NCBI GenBank assembly: GCA_029204225.1
Contig: CM055108.1
Coordinates: forward strand, 47,263,146-47,327,145
From: Diphasiastrum complanatum
Lineage: Eukaryota > Streptophyta > Lycopodiopsida > Lycopodiales > Lycopodiaceae
DNA: 64,000 nt
Direction of reading: 5' to 3'
Made by a program: the position numbers and the translations under genes. Each line of letters begins with the position of its first letter. Position 1 is the stretch's first letter. Below the pieces are notes generated by a model. That model was not told the origin of the DNA. It saw only the letters and a program-made list of their open reading frames with translations, and did no database searches. Shown in pieces: positions 21,805 through 33,273 of this stretch.

Positions 21805-22506
21805 TAGTGAAGAATTGCCAAAAATTGGCAAATTTAGCTTGATAAAAAACCATGTAGTATAGTGTAAATTTTGTACATAAGTGGATTCCACACATGTGAG
21901 GACAAGAGGCCATGTGGCAACCTACTCCTAATGTAGGTTAGGTCAATTCCATAGGGTTGGTCATGTCATTTTGGTAGTGATTCCTAGTTTATAGGACCTA
22001 AATCCTAGATTTAACGTGAAAAATTGACCAACTAGCTATCTATCAAGCATGACTTTAGGAAATAGACTAGGGTTTCATTTTACGACAATAAGGGTGAGTT
22101 AACCTCCTTATTACATGCTGGAAATCCACCTAACTTCAAGAAGGAGGTCGAATTTGCCATGTATTCCAAGCTCCCACAGTGAGAAGATAGAAAATTTTTG
22201 GAGCTCATTGGCAATCTCAAGCTAGTTCACTATGTACATTGAGTTTTTGTGATCCAAATGAAACCAAATCGATTTCTACTTGTTTCTCCGGTTGAAGGCC
22301 ATACTAAAGCCTGTATTACACAGGTGTGGGCTCATATTTCAATGTTTATCAATGCTTTTGATTCTTAATGCTTGTTGTTTGTCAAATTGCCAATCTAGAT
22401 CAACATTTTTGTGTCTAGTTTTTGATAGATTGTTAAGCAAGATTCCAATCACTCTTGTGGATATTTTGTAGATCCATTTATGGTCCTAAAGTATAGTACT
22501 TTCACA
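21805..22506 (+). repeat. Element C 5' LTR
   Basis: About 700 bp ending GTATAGTACTTTCACA. Includes CACACATGTGAGG near 21892 and CATACTAAAGCCTG-TATTACACAGG type motifs near the 3' end. Closely similar to 25663-26346. Confidence 0.88.
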
Positions 22507-23306
22507 TGGTATCAGAGCCAAGTACAAGAGCATAAGCCATTGGTCTAATGCAAATGCATTTTTAGCATTTTGGTGCTAAAAACTAGTATTGAGAGGGCAA
22601 GCTAGAATCTTGATTTTGGTGAGGAGATTTGATCCCAAACTTGGTAGGGGTCCAAATCCGTACTGTCCATATGTGTGGGCACCTCTGAACCTGCATTTAA
22701 TGCATGGTATTCATTTGATCCAAAGAAATTCAATTTGTAAGCTTTTGATGTAATTTTTGGTGGAAATCTTAGGATAAGCTACCAAGATTGAGTGCCATTG
22801 ATTAGATTTGAGTTAGGGTCATGAGATCTAATTAATGTAGGCTGAAATCAGGTCATCTAAACTTTTTTTTATAGGTCTTGAAAGTATATCAAAAAGTGTG
22901 AGGGAGATTTAGTCATGTTATTGTCCAAAAATAGCCAAAATTGACAAGATTTGATTGTAAGTAGATTTCACATTATCTTATCTTCATTCCAACTTTGTGA
23001 GGGAGTGATAGAACTGAGATTATAAGTCCATTTGTTGGATTAGAATTCTAATTTGAGTGAAACACTACAAGAGGGAGACCTTAGTGAGTTAGAGACAATC
23101 AAATCCATTTCTTGGCAAGATTTGTTTGAAAGTAGTTTTCACTTCATCTTATCTTCATTCCAACTTTGTGATGAGTGATAGAACTGTGATTATAAGTCCA
23201 TTTGTTGGATTAGAAATCAAATTTGAGTGAAACACTACAAGTGTGAGACCTTTGCAATTTTCTAGTCAATCAAATCTAGTTCTTGTTTGTAGAAGTCACT
23301 AGTAAG
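22507..23306 (+). other. Element C primer site and leader with tandem duplication
   Basis: Primer site TGGTATCAGAGCC at 22507-22519. Within the leader a unit of about 171 bp is duplicated in tandem (about 22950-23118 and 23119-23290; shared TTATAAGTCCATTTGTTGG). The G leader (31590-32156) carries related sequence. Confidence 0.8.
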
Positions 23307-25652
23307 ATGGGATCTGCTAGAGCATACCTTCTAGAAGCTAGTGAGAGATTGAATTCTACAAATTATGCTATTTGGAAGGTTAGGATGGAGTCACTCTTGG
23401 TGCTCCAAGACCTTCATGAGTTCTTGATTGAAGATGAAGATGAACCTCTAGGTGCACAAGAGTTAGCTAGATACAAGAAGAGATCTAGGATTGCACTTCA
23501 TTGTGTGAAGATGAATGTGAGCAATGATTCGTTGAGAGAAGTATCAGCATGTACTAGTGCAAAAGAGGCTTGGGAGTCTTTAAAATCAATCTATGAATCT
23601 AGTAACACTTTGAGGGCTCTCATGCTTAGAAATCAGATTTTTCAAAGCATGAAAAGAAGTGAGGAGAGTGCACAAGATTATGTACTCAGAATCAAGTCTC
23701 TAAATAGGGAATTGGCTTTCATTGGAGAGAAGATTCATGATGAAGATCTTGTACAAATTGTTCTTAATGGTCTAGGAGATGACTTTGCAAATTTGGTCCA
23801 AAGTTTTGCCATCTTTGCCAACTATAGAAAAACTTCACTGTGTATTAGTCACTGAAGAGTGTAGGATGCTCCATGCAAAATCTAGGATGAGTTCCTTGTC
23901 TTTGAAGGATGGTGATGAGAAAGCTAATTTCTCATTCAAGGGCAAAAAGAAGACCAATGGAAAAAAGAAGCATCCAAAGGAGGCCACAGAAGAGGATGAT
24001 GCATCAAGCTCAAAGGACAAGTCAAGGCAGAAATGCTTCTTTTGTGGAAAGAAGGGGCATTATGCATCTGAATGCTACAAGAGGCTAAGAGCACAAGTGG
24101 AGGAGGACAAACAAGGAAACCTTGCAAAGGAGGAGGAGGAGGATGCAGTAGATGTATTCTTGATGGCATCTACTTCCTCACCAACAAGCAATAGCAATTC
24201 AAGAGACAATTGGTGGATCGGGATTGCGGCTAGCTCCCACATGTCTTGTGAAAAGGACTTTTTCTCAGCCTTACACTCTTTCAATGCTGCTAAAAAGTTT
24301 GTCTTTACTGCAAATGATGAAGAGTGTAGGATAGATGGTGTTGGAACCATCTCTTTGTGTCTAGAATCCTCAAAATGCATGGATCTAGAAAATGTCCTTT
24401 ATGTACCATCAATCACCAAGAATATGCTTAGTGTTGGTCTACTCTTAGAAAGTGGTTTGGATGTTCACTTTAAGCATGGTGTTTGCTTCATCTTGAAGAA
24501 TGATGTTTGCATTGCAAAGGGATTTGAACATGCAAGATTGTTTAAGTTGGAAGCTAGTGTTGCTTTTAAAAGAATGAGCTTGAGAAAGGAGGAGATCACT
24601 CAAGAGGAGATTCTGGCAAAATGTGATCTTGCTTGCATTGAGGAGGAGCATCTGAAGGAGGAAGATCTTGAGGATCAGCCTCAAAGCATGAGAGTTCCAA
24701 GTGAGTCCTCAATGACAATGGCCGAGTCATCAAATTGCACGCAAATTGTCCGTTCAAGTGTGCATCTTGCAAGGGTGGTGAGCATTGGAGAGTCTACTAT
24801 CTTTGAATACTTTTTGGAAAGTATTAGTAGACATGAGGTGACTTGTTTATTACATTTAAGATTCATGGTGTTTATTACTTTGTATGACAAGACAATGAAA
24901 TGGGATGCTTTGAAATCTACATTTGTTGTTGGTAAAGCAATTTCATTGGATAACTATTTTTGTAATAGTTTGAATAGAGTCATAAAAGATGAAACATCAT
25001 TTGTATTGAAAATATTTGGGTCCACATGCTTTGAGCATGATCATTCCAATGTAAAGGCCAAAGATTATCCTATTTCAATGATAGGAATAATGGTAGTGTT
25101 TTTCTCTTCAAGTAGAGATTGTAGAATCTACTTGTTTTCAACCAAAGAATTTGTCAATGGTGGAAATGTGACCTTTCAAGAGTGAAAAATTTGTAAACTT
25201 GAAGAAGCACCTTTGGATCAAAACCTTATTCAATTCATTGATGGTTTGGAGTCAAGTCAAGTGGAGGAGCAAGCTCAAGACCCGAGGACTCCAAGAAGAA
25301 CCATGAGTATCAAGATGAAGCCATCTAAGCTCAATCGTGTGGATCAAGCAAGGCAAGTTGTCTTTGGCAACATTGTGTATGCACTTAACAGTTTAATCAA
25401 TTTATCTTCAAGTGCACAAAATGCCTTGGAATCCATGGCTTGGCATGATGTCTAGTGTTTGAAGTGTGCTACATGATTATAGACACATTTATGGAACATC
25501 TTGTAAGGGATTCTTTAAGAGGTGATGAAAGATCCTTCATGGACATCATTCTCTATTGGAGTCTCAAAAGTTCCTTGTTTGTAGCTGTATTTTTTAGCAC
25601 TTCTAAAAAATTTCATTCATCTATCAAGAGATCTGTAAATAGATCAAGCTAA
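23307..25652 (+). pseudogene. Element C gag-protease with degenerate pol remnants
   Basis: Gag starts at 23307 (MGSARAYLLEASERLNSTNY), follows the UBN2 pattern, and is frameshifted near 23810. The zinc knuckle CFFCGKKGHYASEC is intact near 24035. The protease site reads WWIGIAASSHM, so the catalytic Asp-Ser-Gly is lost. After LYVPSITKNMLSVG and a linker, a degenerate integrase C-terminal piece (KIFGSTCFEHD, RIYLFSTKEFVNG, up to 25185) is followed by a linker/RT start (25213-25455) and a scrap containing DERSFMDIILY (about 25525). The integrase core and most RT and RNase H are deleted. Confidence 0.88.
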
Positions 25653-25662
25653 ATTTGAGGAG

Positions 25663-26346
25663 TGTGAAGAATTGCCAATGGCAAATCTAGCTTGATCAAA
25701 AACCATGTAGTATAATGTAAATTTTGTACATAAGTGGATTCCACACATGTGAGGACAAGAGGCCATGTGGCAACCTACTCCTTATGTAGGTTAGGTCAAG
25801 TCCATAAGGTTGGTCATGTCATTTTGGTAGTGATTCCTAGTTTATAGGACCTAAATCCTAGATTTAAGGTCAAAAATTGACCAACTAGCTATCTATCAAG
25901 CATGACTTTAGGAAATAGACTAGGGTTTCATTTTACGACAATAAGGGTGAGTTAACCTCCTTATTATATGCTGGAAATCCACCTAACTTCAAGAAGGAAG
26001 TCGAATTTGCATTGTATTCCAAGCTCCCATAGTGAGAAGATAGAAAATTTTTGGAGCTCATTGGCAATCTCAAGCTAGTTCACTATGTACATTGAGTTTT
26101 TGTGATCCAAATGAAACCAAATCAATTTCTACTTGTTTCTCAGGTTGAAGGCCATACTACAGCTTGTAGTACACATGTGTGGGCTCAGATTTCAATGTTT
26201 ATCAAAGCTTTTGATTGTTAATGCTTGTTGTTTGTCAAATTGTCAATCTAGATCAACTTTTTTGATAGATTGTTAAGCAAGCAGCCAATCACTCTTGTGG
26301 ATCTTTTGTAGATCCATTTATGGTCCTAAAGTACATTACTTTCACA
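25663..26346 (+). repeat. Element C 3' LTR
   Basis: 684 bp, TGTGAAGAATTG...ATTACTTTCACA. Preceded by purine-rich TTGAGGAG. Followed by AGCCA and the resumed coding frame of element D. Confidence 0.9.
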
Positions 26347-27291
26347 AGCCACGATATGGATGACTTTCCAGGATCATCTAGCCAGGGAGAGCTGCGAAGA
26401 TCAACAAGAGAGAAGGCACAACCTGAAAGGTATGAAGCAAATTATGCTCTCTTATCTAGCACTATTCAAAGCAAAGAACCTTCGACTTATGTTGGAGCGA
26501 AAGATGATGACATTTGGGTCAAGGCCATGGGAGAGGAGATGGAGTCAATCGCTAAGCATAACACATGGGACTTAGTAGAAGCACCAGTTGGCAAGTTACT
26601 CATTGGTTGCAAATGGGTGTATAGGACTAAGTACCATGCAGATGGAAGTATAGCAAAGCACAAAGCTATATTGGTGATCAAAGGATATGCACAAAGTAAA
26701 GGGATCGACAATGAGGATACCTTTTCGCCAATATGTAAGTGGAATACTCTACGTCTACTTGTTGCTTTAGCTTCACATTTTGGTTGGCATTTGCATCAGA
26801 TGGATGTGAAATCTGCTTTTCTAAATGGTGAGTTAGAAGAAGAGGTGTTCATGGATCAACCTAAAGTCTTTGTAGCAAAAGGACAAGAGTTCCAGCTTTG
26901 TGGCAGTTGCTTTTTCTGGTCTAGTAAGAAGCAAAGTACAATTGCTCTATCCACCACAAAAGCAGAGTCTAAGACAATGTGTAGTGTAGCACATGAAGCT
27001 ATATGGTTGAGATAGATCTTGGAAGAAGTTGGAATGAAACAGGAAAATCTCGCAATTATACATAGCAACAGTGAGAGTGGCATTCAGCTAGCAAAGAATC
27101 CAGTGCTCCATGCGAGAACCAAACACATTGAGATTGAGTATCACTTTATACGTGAGAGGCTGTTGAGTCGTGAAATTCATGTTGTTCATTGTAGTACGAA
27201 TGAACAACTAGCTAACATTTTCACTAAGCCACTTGTTAGAGAAAAGTTTGATAAGTTTAGATCAAAGCTTTCTGTACTTAAAGTTTGTTGA
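26347..27291 (+). pseudogene. Element D linker, RT start and RNase H end
   Basis: Continues the element D frame: [74 protein letters not shown]. At about 26890 it jumps directly to the RNase H region (FFWSSKKQSTIALSTTKAES), so the RT half carrying the YVDD active site and the RNase H front are deleted. A TAG at 27013-27015 interrupts, then ILEEVGMKQENLAIIHSNSE, KHIEIEYHFIRERL and the usual end NIFTKPLVREKFDKFRSKL. Inactive. Confidence 0.9.
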
Positions 27292-27347
27292 CTTTAAAAC
27301 TATGTATATGATTATCAAAAAGTAGACTTTACTTTAAGAGAGAGAGT

Positions 27348-27608
27348 TAGAATCAAAGTAGAATCATTGTGCTACTATATTGTGGGTCCTATCAGTAGAT
27401 AAGGATCAGTTGGCCTCACCACGAGATGAGTCGACGGGACATGCATCCCGTCAATGGCAACTTGAACCATACATGGGTTGCCTAAGTGAAGAACTATTTG
27501 TAGAGTGTAATTTCGTTTTGAGAAATATATTTGCTATGTGACCTTGGTGTGGAGAGTGTTTTCTGTCTGTGTTACTGTGTAGCATGATTTGTGTTCCTGT
27601 TTAAAACA
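27348..27608 (+). repeat. Probable 3' LTR of element D
   Basis: A purine tract AAGAGAGAGAG is followed by TTAGAATCAAAG, and the segment may end at TTAAAACA near 27608. The start resembles the LTR-like segments at 46383 (TGTTAAGAATC) and 49968 (GTTAAAATAG). No second copy is available to fix the ends. Confidence 0.45.
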
Positions 27609-27639
27609 AAATCTAAGTGCAACATGCTGATGGCTTGAT

Positions 27640-28441
27640 CTAAAAGGTTTCCTAGCCTACTTACTGACTATACAGTCTTGACAGACATGTAATTCGACTT
27701 CTATTTGGATAGTTGAGATCAAGTACAATAGATTGCTTAAACATGTGTGATACAAAAGTATGATTCAAATGACCAAGTCTATAATGCCAAAGTAAACTTT
27801 TATTGATGTGAACAGAAGTACAAAGAGTCTGACTAGAGGCAGAAAAGCAATGACTTGATTTGTACAAGTATCCACCATGTCTCTTTTCGAGTGTTAGGAT
27901 CTTTCCTGTTGTATCGACTACTCTACAATGATCTGATTCAAATTCTACTTTATGTCCTAAATCTATAATTTTGCTTATAGATAGCAGATTTGTAGGAATA
28001 TGCAGAACACTTGAAAGTAGTTTGGATGGATCATTGGCAAAGCTTAATCTTACGGTACCTTCACCTCTAATAGCTTGTGTGTTATGTGCCACCCAGGTGA
28101 ACATACTTCTTGGTATTGTAAGGCGTATAGGATTTGAAACAACTGCTATGACTGGTCATATGCTGAGTGGCTCCAAAATAAAAAAAAACCAAGAGCTACC
28201 ATTAGATGCTTCTTGATGGTTTGACATGAATGCATCATGATCCGCTTCTTGGCTAGGCTGCTTACTCGAGCTCTTGTTGGTGTATAAGATGTGAGAGTGA
28301 GGAACTGGAGGGTTCATTCCTTCTAGTGTCTTCTTGCAGCAACATTGTGATGACTCTTGGTAGAGTCAACTCTAGGTGTGTTCTGATAATCACCACCCAA
28401 TTGTCATGTGAGCTTGGCAAACTTAAAATAAAATTCATTAC
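27640..28441 (-). pseudogene. Element F: copia gag end, protease and preintegrase remnants
   Basis: Minus strand. Gag middle (MNFILSLPSSHDNWVVIIRTHL, about 28435-28370), a protease-region scrap (SNGSWFF, then GATQHMTSHSS in another frame; the DSG site is lost), VLHIPTNLLSISKIIDLGH and GAG-preintegrase LLWHYRLGHLNHTFVSHMF (near 27750). Ends at about 27640 against element D. Continues beyond element G as the gag N-terminus at 32840-33273. The CCHC knuckle is absent. Confidence 0.82.
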
Positions 28442-29127
28442 TGTGAAATACTGTATTTAGGACCATAAATGGATCTACAAAAGATCCACAAGAGTGATTG
28501 GATGCTTGCTTAACAATCTATCAAAAAACTAGACACAAAAAAGTTGATCTAGATTGGCAATTTGATAGACAACAAGCATTTACAATCAAAAGCATTGATA
28601 AACATTGACATCCAAGCCCACACGTGTGTACTACAAGTTTTAGTATGGACTTAAAGCTGAGAAACAAGTAGAAATTGATTTGGGTTCCTTTGGATCAATA
28701 AAACTCAATGTACATAGTGGAGTAGCTTGAGATTTCCAATGAGCTCTAAAAATATTCTATCTTCTCACTATGAGAGCTTGGAATACATAGCAAATTCGAC
28801 TTCCTTCTTCAAGTTAGGTGGATTTCCAGCATGTACTAAGGAAGTTAACTCACTCTTATTGCCCTAAAATGAAACCCTAGCCTAGATCCTAGAGTTTTTC
28901 TTGGTAGGTAGCTAGTTCATCAATTTTCACCTTAAACTTAGGTGTAGGTCCTACAAAGTAGGGATGACCACCAAATAGACATGACAAACTCTCTTGACTT
29001 GACCTAACATACATTAGGAGTGGATTTCCACATGGCATCTTGGGCTTCCATGTGTGGAACCCAATTATACACAATATTTACAAAGTTCTACATGGCTAGA
29101 TTTGCCAAAATAGGCTATTTTTTCACA
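28442..29127 (-). repeat. Element G 3' LTR
   Basis: 686 bp; on the plus strand TGTGAAATACTG...ATTTTTTCACA. Contains CACACGTGTG at 28619-28628. Confidence 0.88.
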
Positions 29128-29659
29128 CTCCTCCTCAAATCTAGCCTTGTAAACAATAATGTATCTATATAAAATTCTAAGACCTGATCTTAACATCAAA
29201 AATGAATCATATTCAGGTTTAGAAGATGACTAATGATCCCCTAAAGATGATGACATGATCTATCACCATATCCAAGATAGAGCTTCTTTGATCTTGATCT
29301 CCTCCAAGATGAATTGAAGAGTCTTCATTCTTCCTTGCACCTTTGCACTTGATTTTTTCCATGTTGAGTGAAGATGCATGAACTTGAAACTTGCTCCTCC
29401 TTGATCTTGATGCTTATCTTTGAAGGAAATCTGATGTCTCCATGTCTTGTGAAAATCACATTGATCAAGATCACAAAACATGTACTTGCTACTATTACCA
29501 AGATTTATCATGCTAAAATGACTAGTCCACAAACCATCAAAAGTAAGCATGATTTTCCTAATCTTGTAATTACAAGTGATCTTGAACTTCATGAGGCTAC
29601 ATACTTGCTTATGGATATAAGTATCTTTCAAGGATGTTTCACTTATTCTCATAAGAAGC
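29128..29659 (-). other. Element G 3' internal region, degenerate
   Basis: Begins at the polypurine tract and an AAATCTAGCCTTG stretch shared with H and I near their coding ends. A frame at 29263-29700 on the minus strand has no recognised domain (WRHQISFKDKHQDQGG). It lies where RT and RNase H would be, so it is a replacement or captured sequence. Confidence 0.5.
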
Positions 29660-31565
29660 TTACAATTCACCTCTCCAAAAGAAAAAAACACATTTTTCAA
29701 AACAATGAGTGATTAGCTCATTTTTACTCTTCCAAAATCCGAGAGCACTCATTTGATCAAACAACCAATTTACTCTTAATTGGTTCATATCAATCTTTAG
29801 ATCACTGAGACATAAAAACTTGTTCTCAAATGAGTCATTACACATCTTATCTTCAACTTCCTTCTTGATGAAGCCCTCAAGTTGCCTCATGTAGTTCTCA
29901 TAGCATACCTCAGGTTGCCTCATGTAGATTACATAGCAAAATGGTTCATCAAGCATTGAAGTAAGGATTTTTTTTTAAAGTGAATGGTTGAGAATCTTTC
30001 CCTTGATTACCTTTGCCAAGATAAGTGAGTCTTGAAGGCTCAGCCCTTGTCTTTGTGGATCTTCTTGGAGCACTTGATCTCTGAGGTGGATCCTCAAGAT
30101 CTCCATCGCTTTGTTGCTCCTCCTCAATCCTTTCAAGATCATCGACACCAAGATTGTTGATTTCACTTTTATTCACACAAGATACTAGATGGATCCAAGC
30201 ATCTCTTGTATAAACATCTAAGAATGTTTCATGCATCTTATCATCACTACTTGGTACATATGAGAAAAAGAGTGTACATTTGAATGAATGATTTCCTCTT
30301 TTGCCATAGCAAATTTAGCATCCAACTTAAACAAACTACCTTGTTTAACACCATTTGCTATGCAAATATCATTCCTCATGATGGAACAAACTCCATGCTT
30401 GAAGTGAACATCTAAACCATCATCCATTAGTTGTCCAACACTAAGCAAGCTCTTGGTAATTGACAGTACAAAAAGGACGTTGTCTAGATCCATCTTTTTG
30501 CTAGATCCTAGACTTAGTGAGATGGTACCAATACCATCTATCTTACATTATTGATCATTTGCTAAAGAAACAAATTTATTAGCACCATTGAAAGAGTGTA
30601 AGGTTGAGAATGTGTTCTTTTGGAAAGTCATGTGGGAGCTAGCCCCACTATCAATCCACCAAGTGTCCTTTGAGTTGGTTTTGCTTGTTGGAGTGAATGT
30701 AGATGCCATCAAAGATGAGATCTCCTCATCTCCATCCTATTCATATGCAAGGTTCCCTTGTTTGTCCTCCTCCTCTTTTGCTCTTAGCCTCTTGTAGCAT
30801 TCGGATGCATAATGCCCCTTCTTTCCATAAAATAAGCATTTTTCTTTGACTTGTCCTTTGAGCTTGATGCATCATCCTCTTCTTTGGCCTCCTTGGGATG
30901 CTTCTTCTTTCCATTGATTTTCTTATTGCCCTTGAGTGAGAAATTGGCTTTCTCATCTCCATCCTGCAAAGACAATGAACTCATTCTTGCCTTGGTGTGG
31001 AGCATCCTACACTCTTCAACCACTAATACACTGTGAAGTTTTCTATAGTTGGCAAAGTGTCTTGGATGGCAAAACTTTGGACCAGATTTGCAAAGTTATC
31101 TCCTAGGCCATTAAGAACACTTTTTACAAGCTCTCCATCATGAATCTTCTCTCCAATGGAAGCCAACTCCCTATTCAGAGACTTGATTTTGAATACGTAA
31201 TCCTGTGCACTCTCCTCACTTCTGCTCACGCTTTGCGAAATCCGATTTCTAAGCATGAGTACTCTTGAAGTGTTACTAAATTCATAGATTAAAGACTCCC
31301 AAGCCTCTTTAGCACTTTTACATGATGATACTTCCCTCAAAAGATCATTGCTCACGTTCATTTTCACACAATGAAGCGGTAGCCTAGATCTCTTTTTGTA
31401 TCTCACTAATTCATGTGCACCTAGAGGTTCATCTTTATCTTCAATCAAGAACTCATAGAGGTCTTGGAGCACCAAGAGTGACTCCATCCTAACCTTCCAA
31501 ATAGCATAATTTGTAGAATTCAATCTCTCACTAGCTTCTAGAAGGTATGCTCCAACAGATCCCAT
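29660..31565 (-). pseudogene. Element G gag-protease and linker remnants
   Basis: Gag starts at 31565 (MGSVGAYLLEASERLNSTNY), runs to a frameshift near 31030, then resumes (AEECRML is VEECRML here; ARMSSLSLQDGDEKANFS). The zinc knuckle has a Cys to Tyr change (CLFYGKKGHYASEC). The protease WWIDSGASSHM is intact near 30650. A TAA follows near 30545, then MDLDNVLFVLSITKSLLSVG (30493-30218). Integrase is absent; a linker SAPRRSTKTRAEPSRLTYLG (30236-29949) and a small RT scrap QLEGFIKKEVEDKM with a ~30-bp tandem duplication remain. Non-autonomous. Confidence 0.87.
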
Positions 31566-32156
31566 CTTACTAGTGACTTCTACAAACAAGAAATAAATTT
31601 GATTGACTTGAAACTCACAAAGGTCTCACACTTGCAGTGTTTCACTCAAATTTGATTTCCCAAGAAATGGATTTGATTGTCTCTAGAAACTCACTAAGGT
31701 CTCTCTCTTGTAGTGTTTCAATCAAATTAGATTTCTAATCCAACAAATGGACTTATAATCTCAGTTCTAGCACTCTCTCACAAAGTTGGAATGAAGATAA
31801 GACTATTTGAAATCTACTTACAATCAAATCTTGCCAATTTTGGCTATTTTTGGACAATAACATGACTAAATCTCCCTCACACTTTTTGATGTACTTTCAA
31901 GACCTGTAAAACAAGTTTAGAGGACCTAATTTCAGCCTAGATTAATTAGATCTCATGACCCTAAGTCAAATCTAATCAATGACACTCAATCTTGGTAGCT
32001 TATCCTAAGGTTTCCACCAAAAATTACATCAAAAGCTCACAAATTGAATTTATTTGAATCAAATAAATACCATGCATTAAATGCATACCAGTTTTTAGCA
32101 CCAAAACTTGCTAAAAATGAATTTGCATTAGATCAATGGCTTATGCTCTTCTACTT

Positions 32157-32839
32157 GGCTCTGATACCATGTGAAAGTACTATACTTTAAGACCATAAAT
32201 GGATCTACAAAGATCCACAAGAGTTATTGGATGCTTGCTTAACAATCTATCAAAAAACTAGACACAAAAATGTTGATCTAGATTGGCAATTTGACAAACA
32301 ACAAGCATTAACAATCAAAAGCATTGATAAACATTGAAATCCAAGCTTACACATGTGTACTAAAGGCCGTACTATGGACTTCAAGTTGAGAAACAAGTAG
32401 AAATTGATTTGGGTTCATGTGGATCAATAAAACTCAATGTACATAGTGGAGTAGCTTGAGATTGCCAATGAGCTCCAAAACTATTCTATCTTCTCACTAT
32501 GAGAGCTTGGAATACATAGCAAATTCAACTTCCTTCTTCAAGTTAGGTGGATTTGCAGCATGTAATAAGGAAGTTAGCTCACTCTTCTTGCCCTAAAATG
32601 AAACCCTAGCCTAGATCCTAGAGTTATGCTTGGTAGGTAGCTAGTTGGTCAAATTTTCATCTTAAACTTAGGTGTAGGTCCTATAAAGTAGGGATGACCA
32701 CCAAATAGACATGACCAACTCTCTTGACTTGACCTAACATACATTAGGAGTGGGTTTCCACGTGGCATCTTGGGCTTCCATGTGTGGAACCCAATTACAC
32801 ACAATTTTCACAAAGTTATACATGGCTAGATTTGTGACA
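32157..32839 (-). repeat. Element G primer site and 5' LTR
   Basis: Bases 32157-32169 are the complement of TGGTATCAGAGCC. The LTR (32170-32839) starts TGTGAAAGTACTATAC on the plus strand and ends GTGACA because about 16 bp near its outer end are missing. Confidence 0.88.
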
Positions 32840-33273
32840 ATTATTGTGTCTTGATCGTCAATGAATGTTCCGACAGTGGCCATATGTTGTAGCAGGTTCT
32901 TGATTGATGTGATTCTGTAGTAAATCACCATTTCTCATCGTGAGCGAGAAGAATTTCCTTCTGAGGTGTAGTTTGAATGCTATGTCCCGCAAATCGTACA
33001 ATGTGCTCAGGATGTCCCAGACATTTTTTGAGGTCTAAGCTTCAGACAAGTGGCTGGTCTGTGTGTCTGAGATGTTGAGGATAATCAGCACAAAAGCTTT
33101 GCCATCCTTCAGTTTCCATCGGGAGATTGCAGTGTCATCTACTTCAGGTCTTGCCTCTGCACCTGTGACAACATCATACAACTCCTTAGCCGTTAGCACA
33201 TTTTTCATCTTAAATTTTCACAAATGGTAGTTGGATCCATCAAGCTGAGACTGGCTTTGCTTTGGGAATCCAT
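32840..33273 (-). pseudogene. Element F gag N-terminus
   Basis: Minus strand from ATG at 33273 (MDSQSKAS). Matches the gag fragments at 196-651 and 10881-11382. A short deletion after MDSQSKASLS shifts the frame. It ends at the target duplication of G and continues on the other side at 28441. Confidence 0.78.

Larger units (their letters stand above)
21802..26346 (+). mobile_element. Element C: defective Ty1/copia element
   Basis: 5' LTR about 21805-22506, primer site 22507-22519 (TGGTATCAGAGCC), leader, gag-protease remnants 23307-25652, polypurine tract TTGAGGAG, 3' LTR 25663-26346. The 5' LTR edge is irregular: 3' LTR begins TGTGAAGAATTG, while the 5' one reads TGGTAGTGAAGAATTG directly after the TRIM. 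The right flank AGCCA pairs with AGCCG left of the TRIM. Same family as element G. Most of integrase, RT and RNase H is lost. Confidence 0.88.
18614..27608 (+). mobile_element. Element D: old Ty1/copia element split by a nested insertion
   Basis: Leader 18614-18968, gag to integrase 18969-21422, then a foreign block 21423-26346, then the linker/RT/RNase H end 26347-27291 and a probable 3' LTR from about 27348. The two halves join in frame across the block: RLMES on the left continues as SHDMDDFPG on the right, with AGCCG/AGCCA flanking the block as a near-perfect 5-bp duplication. The relative element E (47488-50195) shares the leader. Without the block the element would be about 4 kb, and internal deletions and stops show it is inactive. 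Confidence 0.82.
28442..32839 (-). mobile_element. Element G: defective minus-strand Ty1/copia element nested in F
   Basis: LTRs 28442-29127 and 32170-32839, primer site complement GGCTCTGATACCA at 32157-32169, leader, gag-protease remnants 29660-31565, and purine tract GAGGAGGAG (complement of 29128-29136). Flanks ATTAC (28437-28441) and ATTAT (32840-32844) form a 4-of-5 target duplication, matching the uninterrupted CATTATTG in R1 copies 1 and 2. The right LTR end is shortened by about 16 bp. Same family as element C. Confidence 0.9.

Noticed and set aside
21649-21913. Small minus-strand proteins overlapping the TRIM
   Set aside because: They run across LTR and tRNA-like sequence and differ between the two LTRs only by repeat changes; no domain.
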